The notes beneath the pieces are model-generated. The model saw nothing but the letters and a program-made list of their open reading frames with translations. It had not been told where the DNA came from and did not search any database. Source: Alistipes sp. (GTDB taxonomy: Bacteria > Bacteroidota > Bacteroidia > Bacteroidales > Rikenellaceae). From it: a stretch of DNA of 7,709 nt. The stretch spans positions 1 to 7,709 of the forward strand of contig JAIEHQ010000105.1 in assembly GCA_029065825.1 (NCBI GenBank). Reading direction: 5' to 3'. Made by a program: the position numbers and the translations under genes. This document shows, one piece after another, positions 1 through 5,764 of the stretch. How positions within the stretch are numbered: position 1 is the stretch's first letter; each line of letters opens with the position of its first letter.

Positions 1-58
1 CGACGGCATACGCTCTCCTGAGATGTCTCGTGGGCTCGGAGATGCGTATAAGAGACCG
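1..58 (+). other. Illumina Nextera i7 adapter remnant (synthetic, not genomic)
   Basis: Bases 2-12 match the end of the P7 flow-cell sequence (GACGGCATACG). Bases 13-16 stand where AGAT is expected but read ctct. Bases 17-24 (CCTGAGAT) fill the 8-base i7 index slot and, from memory, equal Nextera XT v2 index N715. Bases 25-58 match the 34-base Nextera Read 2 transposase adapter at 32 positions, with mismatches at 45 (T to C) and 57 (A to C). The last 19 bases, 40-58, are the Tn5 mosaic end. Order and spacing of all parts (P7, 12 bases, GTCTCG...) are exactly those of a library molecule. This is untrimmed adapter carried into the end of a contig, so no gene call should use these bases. Confidence 0.96.
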
Positions 59-227
59 CGCCACCGCCGTCGGCGAGGATGCCGGCACGGTCGAGGAGGT
101 CTATGAGCCGTTCCTCATCAAGGAGGGGTTCATCAAGCGCACCCCCCGGGGACGCGAGGCGACGGAGACGGCCTACCGCCACATGGGAGCCGCCTTCCCG
201 GGAGCGGACGAGGGGCGGCTGTTCTGA
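59..227 (+). CDS. ruvB: Holliday junction branch migration helicase RuvB, C-terminal fragment
   Basis: About 55 codons of the 3' end of ruvB, ending at TGA 225-227. RuvB is the hexameric AAA+ motor that, with RuvA, drives branch migration of Holliday junctions during recombinational repair. What remains is the C-terminal winged-helix DNA-binding domain: AVGEDAGT, VEEVYEPFLI, KEGFIKRTPRGR and TAYRHMG follow in the usual family order, with TPRGR at fragment residues 28-32. The gene is cut because the assembly ends here and is joined to sequencing adapter at base 58. The apparent GTG start at base 30 lies inside the adapter and is an artefact. The tail after AYRHMG (about 13 residues) is ordinary variation. 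The next gene starts 119 bp downstream on the same strand. The family call is firm; only the 5' boundary is artificial. Confidence 0.93.
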
Positions 228-346
228 AAAACCGGGAAGACCGCCAATACTATAAGCAAACCCACACCCGACCTGCCTCCGCAACCCCGCCGGGTCCCGG
301 CAAAAGCCCCCGAGGTGGATTCGGACACTTCCATAACCACACCAGA

Positions 347-1225
347 ATGGCAATACAACTCAGCATCGACACCGCCCGCTGCATCCGCTGCGGCAAATGC
401 GTCAAAGTGTGCCCCGGCCGGATCATGACCCAGAGCCAGGCGGGAGCCGCAATCGCACTCCAATATCCGGAAAGTTGCATCTCGTGCGGCCACTGCGTCG
501 CGGTCTGCCCCACCGGATCGGTCCTCCACAGCCACTTTCCTCCGGAGAAGGTCCATGCCATCGACCCCGCGCAGCTCCCCGCACCCGAGCAGCTGCTCCT
601 CCTCTGCCGCGCCCGCCGCTCGAACCGCGCCCTCTCCGACAGCCCCGTACCGCACGAGGCGCTCCGGCAGATCGTCGAAGCGGCCCACCGGGCACCGACG
701 GCCAGCAACCGCCAGCAGGTAGCCTTCACGGTCATAACCGACCGCGCCGCACTCGACCGGCTCATCCGCTTCACGATCGACACCTTCTCGGGTATCGTCC
801 GCAAGCTGGAGCACCCGCTCGTACGGCCGCTGCTGCGCCGTCTGAAACCCGAACTCTACGCCTACCTCCCCGCCTTCCACCGCCTGATGCGGGAGTACAC
901 CGAAGGCCGCGATCCGATTCTTCGCGAGGCACAGGCACTCATCCTCATCCACACGCCCCGTTCGAACCGGTTCGGCGCGGCCGATGCCAACCTCGCCTAC
1001 CAGAACGGATCGCTCATGGCCGAGTGCCTGGGAGTAAGTCAGATATACACCGGATTCCTGCTCTCGGCACTCGCCCGGGACCGCAAGGGGCGCTTCCTGC
1101 GATCGTTCGGAATCGAAGGAACGGTACATGCGGGCATGGCACTCGGCATGCCCCTGTTCCGCTTCCCCCGCTACATCGACAAGAAGCCCGCCCAGGTGCG
1201 GGAGATCCCCGCGCAGGAGAAGTAA
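347..1225 (+). CDS. Ferredoxin-nitroreductase fusion (2x[4Fe-4S] plus FMN nitroreductase domain)
   Basis: This 292-residue cytoplasmic protein joins two modules. Residues 8-56 form a bacterial-type dicluster ferredoxin with two CxxCxxCxxxCP motifs: C12, C15, C18, C22 and C44, C47, C50, C54. From about residue 84 there is a nitroreductase-fold domain with the FMN-phosphate motif RRSNR (90-94), EAAHRAPTASNRQQ (111-124) and a C-terminal GMALGMPLFRFPR segment. By family knowledge such fusions probably pass electrons from a low-potential donor to FMN and then to a nitro, quinone or other organic acceptor; the actual substrate cannot be read here. There is no signal peptide or membrane segment. The ATG at 347 is the only start that keeps the first cysteine motif close to the N-terminus as in homologues. 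No clear TAnnTTTG promoter lies in the 119-bp gap after ruvB, so co-transcription with ruvB is possible. A strong hairpin follows the stop. Confidence 0.9.
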   Translation: MAIQLSIDTARCIRCGKCVKVCPGRIMTQSQAGAAIALQYPESCISCGHCVAVCPTGSVLHSHFPPEKVHAIDPAQLPAPEQLLLLCRARRSNRALSDSPVPHEALRQIVEAAHRAPTASNRQQVAFTVITDRAALDRLIRFTIDTFSGIVRKLEHPLVRPLLRRLKPELYAYLPAFHRLMREYTEGRDPILREAQALILIHTPRSNRFGAADANLAYQNGSLMAECLGVSQIYTGFLLSALARDRKGRFLRSFGIEGTVHAGMALGMPLFRFPRYIDKKPAQVREIPAQEK

Positions 1226-1243
1226 CACCCCCGCGAGGCAACG

Positions 1244-1280
1244 AGCGCCCCGGGCCGAAGCTGTTTCGGTCCGGGGCGCT
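1244..1280 (+). terminator. 16-bp GC-rich hairpin after the nitroreductase gene
   Basis: Arms 1244-1259 and 1265-1280 (AGCGCCCCGGGCCGAA against TTCGGTCCGGGGCGCT) pair over 16 positions with a single G-U pair, around a 5-base loop. It begins 19 bp after the TAA. No T-run follows, so it is either an atypical terminator or a 3'-end-protecting stem, not a textbook intrinsic terminator. Confidence 0.6.
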
Positions 1281-1327
1281 TCGCACATCCGTCCCCGCAT
1301 CGTGCGCCGCGACGACAAAAAAGGTGC

Positions 1328-1335
1328 GGAATTTG
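1328..1335 (+). promoter_or_regulatory. Weak candidate -7 box for the malic enzyme gene
   Basis: GGAATTTG followed by C keeps the TTTG half of the Bacteroidetes TAnnTTTG box but lacks the TA. It sits 37 bp before the ATG at 1373, a plausible distance, and after the upstream hairpin. No clear -33 TTG is seen. This is low-confidence; the gene could depend on a promoter I cannot recognise. Confidence 0.28.
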
Positions 1336-1372
1336 CATCGGTACGCCCGAAAACACCAAAAACAGCACTTCC

Positions 1373-2656
1373 ATGAAACCCGACTACGAAAAAGAGGCGC
1401 TGCGCTACCACGCAGAGGGGCGCCCCGGAAAAATAGAGATACGGGCGACCAAACCCCACTCCACCCAGTACGACTTCTCGCTGGCCTACTCCCCGGGCGT
1501 GGCGGCCCCGGCACTGGCCATCCGGCAGGACCCGGCGGCCGCCTACCGATACACGGCCAAAGGCAATCTGGTCGCCGTCATCTCGAACGGCACGGCCGTA
1601 CTGGGGCTGGGCGACATCGGTCCGCTGGCCGGCAAACCGGTCATGGAGGGAAAGTCGATGCTCTTCAAGGCGCTCGCCGACCTCGACTCATTCGACATCG
1701 AGATCGACGCGAAGGAGCCCGACCGCTTCGTGGAGGCGGTCAAGGCGATCGCCCCCACTTTCGGCGGCATCAACCTCGAGGACATCAAGGCTCCCGAATG
1801 TTTCGAGATCGAGACACGGCTGCGCGACGAACTCGACATCCCCGTCATGCACGACGACCAGCACGGCACGGCCATCATCTCGGGCGCGGCGCTCATCAAC
1901 GGACTCGAAATCGCCGGCAAGCGCCCCGACCGGGTCCGCATCGTCATCAACGGCGCGGGAGCCGCGGCCATCGCGTCGGCCCACCTCTTCCTCTCGCTCG
2001 GCATCCGCAGCGAAAACATGGTGCTGTGCGACAGCAAGGGGGTGGTATCGACCCGGCGCACCGACCTCAACCCCGTCAAACGCCGGTTCGCCACCGACCG
2101 TCCGATCAGCACGCTGGCCGAGGCGCTCGACGGTGCGGACCTGTTTCTCGGAGTCTCCGCAGCAGGCGTGCTTACCCCCGCGATGGTGCGCACGATGGCT
2201 CCCGACCCGCTGGTGCTGGCACTGGCCAACCCCACGCCGGAGATCGGCTACGAGGAGGCCATGGCCTCGCGCCCCGACATCATCTTCGCCACCGGACGCT
2301 CCGACTACCCCAACCAGGTCAATAACGTGCTCGGCTTTCCCTACATCTTCCGGGGTGCGATGGACGTGCGGGCCCGCACGATCAACACGGAGATGAAACT
2401 CGCAGCGGCCCGCGCCCTGGCCCGTCTGGCCAAGGAGCCGGTCCCCGAAAGCGTGCTGGAGGCCTATGGGCTCGACTCGCTCCGCTTCGGCCGCGAGTAC
2501 CTGCTCCCCAAGCCGCTCGATCCGCGCCTGCTGGCCGCAGTCGCGACGGCCGTCGCGCGCGCCGCAGTCGAATCGGGGGTCGCGCGCCGCACCATCGACG
2601 ACTGGGAGGCCTACGCCGCATCGCTCGACAAACGTACCCTGCGCAACAGAATATAG
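1373..2656 (+). CDS. Malic enzyme (oxaloacetate-decarboxylating), MaeB-like, without phosphotransacetylase domain
   Basis: This 427-residue cytoplasmic enzyme oxidatively decarboxylates malate to pyruvate and CO2, reducing NAD or NADP; the cofactor cannot be settled by eye. Visible landmarks: the proton-donor tyrosine Y39 in SLAYSPGVAAP, catalytic lysine K94 in EGKSMLFK, metal ligands E136/D137 in NLEDIKAPECFEIE and D161/D162 in MHDDQHGTA, the Rossmann glycine motif INGAGAAAIAS (192-202), ANPTPE (285-290) and NQVNNVLGFPYIFRGAMD (314-331). The C-terminal part (LLPKPLDPRLL at 377-387, then ESGVARRTIDDWEAY at 400-414) resembles the linker that in MaeB-type enzymes of about 760 residues leads into a phosphotransacetylase-like domain. 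Here the protein stops 13 residues later, and aroB follows on the other strand. The ATG at 1373 fits the family N-terminus. Intact and complete as a single-domain enzyme. Confidence 0.94.
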   Translation: MKPDYEKEALRYHAEGRPGKIEIRATKPHSTQYDFSLAYSPGVAAPALAIRQDPAAAYRYTAKGNLVAVISNGTAVLGLGDIGPLAGKPVMEGKSMLFKALADLDSFDIEIDAKEPDRFVEAVKAIAPTFGGINLEDIKAPECFEIETRLRDELDIPVMHDDQHGTAIISGAALINGLEIAGKRPDRVRIVINGAGAAAIASAHLFLSLGIRSENMVLCDSKGVVSTRRTDLNPVKRRFATDRPISTLAEALDGADLFLGVSAAGVLTPAMVRTMAPDPLVLALANPTPEIGYEEAMASRPDIIFATGRSDYPNQVNNVLGFPYIFRGAMDVRARTINTEMKLAAARALARLAKEPVPESVLEAYGLDSLRFGREYLLPKPLDPRLLAAVATAVARAAVESGVARRTIDDWEAYAASLDKRTLRNRI

Positions 2657-2683
2657 GACAGACACCGCCCCGCAATGACAAGA

Positions 2684-2719
2684 GAGGAGACCCGTCACGC
2701 AGATCTCCTCCAGTTTTTT
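2684..2719 (+). terminator. Intrinsic terminator of the malic enzyme gene
   Basis: Inverted repeat GAGGAGA (2684-2690) and TCTCCTC (2704-2710) with a 13-base loop, followed after CAG by six T (2714-2719). It begins 27 bp after the TAG at 2654-2656. The stem is short (7 bp) but hairpin, T-run and position all fit. Confidence 0.6.
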
Positions 2720-2721
2720 AC

Positions 2722-2753
2722 AAAAAACCGACATACTCTCCCGGAACCGGGAG
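2722..2753 (-). terminator. Candidate terminator of aroB
   Basis: Read on the minus strand, the perfect palindrome CTCCCGGTTCCGGGAG (2738-2753) begins 11 bp past the aroB stop and is followed 10 bases later by six T (plus-strand A6 at 2722-2727). The gap to the T-run is longer than ideal. With the adjacent plus-strand terminator it makes a compact two-way stop between the convergent genes. Confidence 0.5.
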
Positions 2754-2764
2754 CTGCCGAACCG

Positions 2765-3781
2765 CTATCCGAGCACGCCCCCCAGTTCGCGCAAGGTCAT
2801 GAGCCGCACTTCGCACCGTCCGACGGCACGCGGCAGCACGACATGTATCGCGTCGCCCTGCCGCTTCTTGTCCTTCGCCGCGGCGCGCAGCAGCCGGTCG
2901 AGCGGCACCCGAGGGTCGAGCCGGAATCCCGAGCGCTCGAGCAGCCCGACGATCCGCACGCACTCGGCCCCGTCGAGCAGCCCCATGCGCACGGCGGCGC
3001 GAGAGATCATCGCCATGCCGGCGGCCACCGCCTCTCCGTGCGAGAAGTCGTCCGTGCAGTGCTCGATCGCATGGCCCAGGGTGTGGCCCAGGTTGAGCAG
3101 CCGCCGCTCGCCCGCCTCCGACTCGTCGCGCCCGACGATGGCGGCCTTCACGCCGACGGCCCCCGCGACAACCTCCTGCAACATCGCCGTATCTCGGCGC
3201 AGGGTCTCCGGAGCAGCCGCCTCGATGCGGGCGAACAGCGCCGCGTCGCCGACGATGCCCGACTTGACCGCCTCGGCCAGTCCCGAGCGGAACTCCCTCT
3301 CGGGAAGCGTCGCCAGCCACGCCGGGTCGCAAAGGACGAACTCCGGCTGGCGGATCGTCCCCACCATATTTTTATAGCGGTCGAGATTCACGCCGTTCTT
3401 CCCCCCGACGGCCGCATCGACCTGCCCGAGCAGGGTCGTAGGCACAAAGCCGAAACGCACGCCGCGCAGGTAGGTGGCGGCCACGAAGCCGGCGATGTCG
3501 GTAACGATACCGCCGCCCACGCCGAGCAGAAAGGCCGAACGGTCGAACCCCGCCCGCATCAGCCGGCGGCAAAGCCCTTCGGCCGTCCGCAGGGTCTTCC
3601 GCCGCTCAGAGGCTTCGATTTCGAAACACTCCCGCCCTGCCGTCCACCCGGGATAAAGTGCGGCGACCGCACGGTCGATCACCACCGCCGTCCGTCCTTC
3701 GGGCAGCAGGCGGTCGAGCAGACCGGCCGAGGGACCGACGTGGATGCGGCTCCGATTCTCGATATTGAAAGTACACTCCAT
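2765..3781 (-). CDS. aroB: 3-dehydroquinate synthase AroB
   Basis: This 338-residue cytoplasmic enzyme converts 3-deoxy-D-arabino-heptulosonate 7-phosphate to 3-dehydroquinate, the second step of the shikimate pathway, using NAD and a divalent metal. Visible: the NAD-binding GVGGGIVTDIAGFVAATY (87-104), then RGVRFGFVPTTLL (106-118) and QVDAAVGGKNGVN (120-132) with active-site K128, the metal ligands E170 (GLAEAVKSG), H233 (NLGHTLGHAIE) and H248 (SHGEAVAAGM), and the late KDKK motif (303-306). Length is slightly below the usual 350-360. I chose ATG 3779-3781 (MECTFNI). A TTG 36 bases upstream (3815-3817) lies inside the -7 box TACTTTTG, so it would not be in the transcript. The gene is divergent from typA and convergent with the malic enzyme gene. 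No other shikimate gene lies in the window. Confidence 0.96.
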   Translation of the reverse strand: MECTFNIENRSRIHVGPSAGLLDRLLPEGRTAVVIDRAVAALYPGWTAGRECFEIEASERRKTLRTAEGLCRRLMRAGFDRSAFLLGVGGGIVTDIAGFVAATYLRGVRFGFVPTTLLGQVDAAVGGKNGVNLDRYKNMVGTIRQPEFVLCDPAWLATLPEREFRSGLAEAVKSGIVGDAALFARIEAAAPETLRRDTAMLQEVVAGAVGVKAAIVGRDESEAGERRLLNLGHTLGHAIEHCTDDFSHGEAVAAGMAMISRAAVRMGLLDGAECVRIVGLLERSGFRLDPRVPLDRLLRAAAKDKKRQGDAIHVVLPRAVGRCEVRLMTLRELGGVLG

Positions 3782-3814
3782 GCCATTGGGGAGCGCCGCA
3801 AAGACGGCGACAAA

Positions 3815-3822
3815 CAAAAGTA
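3815..3822 (-). promoter_or_regulatory. -7 box of the aroB promoter
   Basis: On the minus strand this reads TACTTTTG, a full match to the Bacteroidetes TAnnTTTG consensus. A start of transcription about 7 bases downstream would give an aroB leader of roughly 25-30 nt. No strong -33 TTG is seen at the right spacing. Its upstream half overlaps that of the typA promoter. Confidence 0.6.
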
Positions 3823-3845
3823 GTACAATTTTCCCGGATATTTAT

Positions 3846-3853
3846 TACCTTTG
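3846..3853 (+). promoter_or_regulatory. -7 box of the typA promoter
   Basis: TACCTTTG followed by C is a full match to TAnnTTTG. The ATG of typA is 18 bp downstream, so the leader would be only about 10 nt. The sequence immediately upstream is AT-rich, in contrast to the GC-rich genes. A -33 TTG is not obvious. Confidence 0.7.
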
Positions 3854-3870
3854 CGGTCTAAAATCCGCAA
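3851..3870. promoter_or_regulatory. Inverted repeat over the typA transcription start (operator-like)
   Basis: TTGCGG (3851-3856) and CCGCAA (3865-3870) form a perfect 6-bp inverted repeat with an 8-base AT-rich centre. It overlaps the last three bases of the -7 box and ends one base before the typA ATG. This is a good place for a repressor dimer or, in RNA, a 5' hairpin. A third copy of the half-site (CCGCAA) lies at 3796-3801 in the aroB leader. Function is inferred only from position and symmetry. Confidence 0.35.
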
Positions 3871-3871
3871 C

Positions 3872-5674
3872 ATGCAAAAACTTCGCAACATTGCCATCAT
3901 CGCCCACGTCGATCACGGCAAAACCACGCTCGTCGATAAAATGATCATGCAAAGCCACGTCCTGCGCGACAACGCCAAGAGCAGCGGCGAGCTGATCCTC
4001 GACAACAACGACCTGGAGCGGGAGCGCGGCATCACGATTCTCTCCAAAAACGTATCGGTAATCTACAAAGATTATAAAATCAACATCATCGACACCCCGG
4101 GCCACGCCGACTTCGGCGGCGAGGTGGAGCGCGTGCTCAACATGTGCGACGGCGTGCTGCTGCTGGTCGATGCCTTCGAGGGAACCATGCCCCAGACCCG
4201 CTTCGTCCTGCAGAAGGCCCTCTCGCTGGGCAAGAAGCCGATCGTGGTGGTCAATAAGGTCGATAAGCCCAACTGCCGCCCCGAGGCGGTGAACGAGCAG
4301 GTCTTCGACCTGATGTTCTCGCTCGGCGCGACCGAAGAGCAGCTCGACTACAAAACCGTTTACGGTTCGGCCAAGCAGGGCTGGATGTCCCACGTGTGGA
4401 ACCAGCCGACCGACTCAATCGCCCCGCTGCTCGACGCGATCATCGACGAGATCCCCGAGCCGAGCATCGTCGAGGGAACGCCCCAGATGCTCGTCACGTC
4501 GCTCGAATTTTCGCCCTATATCGGCCGCATCGCGGTGGGCAAGGTCACGCGCGGCGAGCTGCGCGCCGGCCAAAACGTCACGCTGGCCAAGCGCGACGGC
4601 GTGACGATGCAGAAGGCCCGCATCAAGGAGCTGATGATCTTCGAGGGTCTGGGCAAGAAGAAGGTCGAGACGGTGCCCTGCGGCGAGATCTGCGCCCTGG
4701 TCGGCATCGAGGGATTCGAGATCGGCGACACGATCTGCGACTACGAGAACCCCGAGCCGCTGCCCCCGATCGCCATCGACGAGCCGACCATGTCGATGCT
4801 CTTCACGATCAACAACTCGCCCTTCTTCGGCAAGGACGGCAAGTACGTTACCTCGCGCCACATCAAGGAGCGCCTGGACCGCGAGCTGGAGAAGAACCTC
4901 GCGCTGCGGGTCGAACCGGGTCTGAACGCCGACAGTTTCGTGGTCTTCGGACGCGGCGTGCTGCACCTCTCGGTGCTGATCGAGACCATGCGGCGCGAAG
5001 GATACGAGCTGCAGGTGGGCCAGCCCAAAGTGATCGTCAAGGAGATCGACGGCCGCAAGTGCGAACCGATCGAGGAGATGACGGTCGATTGCCCCCAGGA
5101 GCACTCGGGCACGGTCATCGAGCTGACCACCAAACGCAAGGGCACCCTCACGAACATGGAGTCCAACGGCGATCGCACGCGCCTCGAATTCTCGATCCCC
5201 TCGCGCGGCATCATCGGCCTGCGCTCCAACATGCTTACCGCGACGGCCGGCGAGGCGATCATGACTCACCGGCTAAAAGGCTTCGAACCCTGGACCGGCG
5301 ATATCGAGATGCGCGTGAACGGCTCGATCATCTCGGGCGAGACGGGTACGGCCTACGCCTATTCGATCGACAAGCTGCAGGACCGGGGCCGCTTCTTCAT
5401 CGCCCCGATGGATCAGGTATATGAAGGCCAGGTCATCGGCGAGCACACGCGCCAGAACGACATCACGGTCAATGTGACCAAATCGAAGCAGCTGACCAAC
5501 ATGCGCGCATCGGGTTCGGACGACAAGGCGGTCATCACGCCGCCCCGCATCTTCACGCTCGAAGAGGCGCTCGAATACATCAAGGAGGACGAATATGTGG
5601 AGATCACGCCCCACGCCATGCGTCTGCGCAAGATCCTGCTGCACGAAAACGACCGCAAACGGGCGGCCAAATAG
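3872..5674 (+). CDS. typA: Ribosome-associated translational GTPase TypA/BipA
   Basis: This 600-residue cytoplasmic GTPase of the EF-G/LepA superfamily binds 70S ribosomes; in other bacteria it supports 50S assembly and growth under cold or stress. G motifs are all intact: G1 AHVDHGKTT (11-19), G2 ERGITI (51-56), G3 DTPGH (74-78), G4 NKVD (128-131) and G5 SAK (166-168). They are followed by the beta-barrel domain II (about 200-290), the two alpha/beta domains with SPFFGKDGKYVTSRHIKERL, and the TypA-specific C-terminal domain (from about 480), which ends in TPHAMRLRKILLHENDRKR. Length matches the family (about 600-610). I chose ATG 3872. A TTG in frame at 3851 falls inside the promoter box and would add seven residues not seen in the family. 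Divergent from aroB; a GC-rich hairpin and a small membrane-protein gene follow. Confidence 0.97.
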   Translation: MQKLRNIAIIAHVDHGKTTLVDKMIMQSHVLRDNAKSSGELILDNNDLERERGITILSKNVSVIYKDYKINIIDTPGHADFGGEVERVLNMCDGVLLLVDAFEGTMPQTRFVLQKALSLGKKPIVVVNKVDKPNCRPEAVNEQVFDLMFSLGATEEQLDYKTVYGSAKQGWMSHVWNQPTDSIAPLLDAIIDEIPEPSIVEGTPQMLVTSLEFSPYIGRIAVGKVTRGELRAGQNVTLAKRDGVTMQKARIKELMIFEGLGKKKVETVPCGEICALVGIEGFEIGDTICDYENPEPLPPIAIDEPTMSMLFTINNSPFFGKDGKYVTSRHIKERLDRELEKNLALRVEPGLNADSFVVFGRGVLHLSVLIETMRREGYELQVGQPKVIVKEIDGRKCEPIEEMTVDCPQEHSGTVIELTTKRKGTLTNMESNGDRTRLEFSIPSRGIIGLRSNMLTATAGEAIMTHRLKGFEPWTGDIEMRVNGSIISGETGTAYAYSIDKLQDRGRFFIAPMDQVYEGQVIGEHTRQNDITVNVTKSKQLTNMRASGSDDKAVITPPRIFTLEEALEYIKEDEYVEITPHAMRLRKILLHENDRKRAAK

Positions 5675-5690
5675 CCGACGCTCACGACAA

Positions 5691-5736
5691 GCCCCGGCGC
5701 AGCGTCTCCCGATCCCGTTCGGGAGGCCGCCGGGGC
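5691..5736 (+). terminator. Two-tier GC-rich hairpin after typA
   Basis: Outer stem GCCCCGGCG (5691-5699) pairs with 5728-5736. Inner stem CTCCCGA (5706-5712) pairs with TCGGGAG (5719-5725) around a 6-base loop, with an asymmetric internal loop between them. It begins 16 bp after the stop. No T-run follows; the downstream bases are A-rich. It may end or attenuate transcription into the next gene, or protect the typA 3' end. Confidence 0.5.
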
Positions 5737-5764
5737 GGAAAACGACTGTTGAAAAAAACGAACG

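Noticed and set aside
40..58. Tn5 mosaic end as a sign of a natural IS50/Tn5 element
   Set aside because: It is embedded in exact library-adapter context (P7 tail, index slot, Read 2 adapter), and no transposase gene or second end is present.
289..301. Hairpin GCCGG-GTC-CCGGC between ruvB and the nitroreductase gene as a ruvB terminator
   Set aside because: The stem is only 5 bp with a 3-base loop and no T-run follows; too weak to call in GC-rich sequence.
173..1459. 428-residue open frame on the minus strand
   Set aside because: It is antisense to the nitroreductase gene and crosses its terminator hairpin into the malic enzyme start; low-complexity GC-driven composition and no motif.
397..2325. 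642-residue open frame on the plus strand
   Set aside because: It is the shifted frame of the nitroreductase and malic enzyme genes, very rich in R, P, G and H as expected for out-of-frame GC-rich DNA; both underlying genes have clear family motifs.
3782..3817. Upstream TTG start for aroB
   Set aside because: The codon at 3815-3817 is part of the TACTTTTG promoter box, and the additional 12 residues have no family support.
2675..3823. 382-residue open frame on the plus strand opposite aroB
   Set aside because: It is antisense to a fully motif-supported AroB and runs through both terminators and the divergent promoter region.
3851..3871. Upstream TTG start for typA
   Set aside because: The codon overlaps the TACCTTTG promoter box, so it would not be transcribed; family proteins begin at about the ATG at 3872.
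4396..5424. 342-residue plus-strand frame inside typA
   Set aside because: It is a shifted frame of typA with R/G/A/H-rich composition and no recognisable domain.
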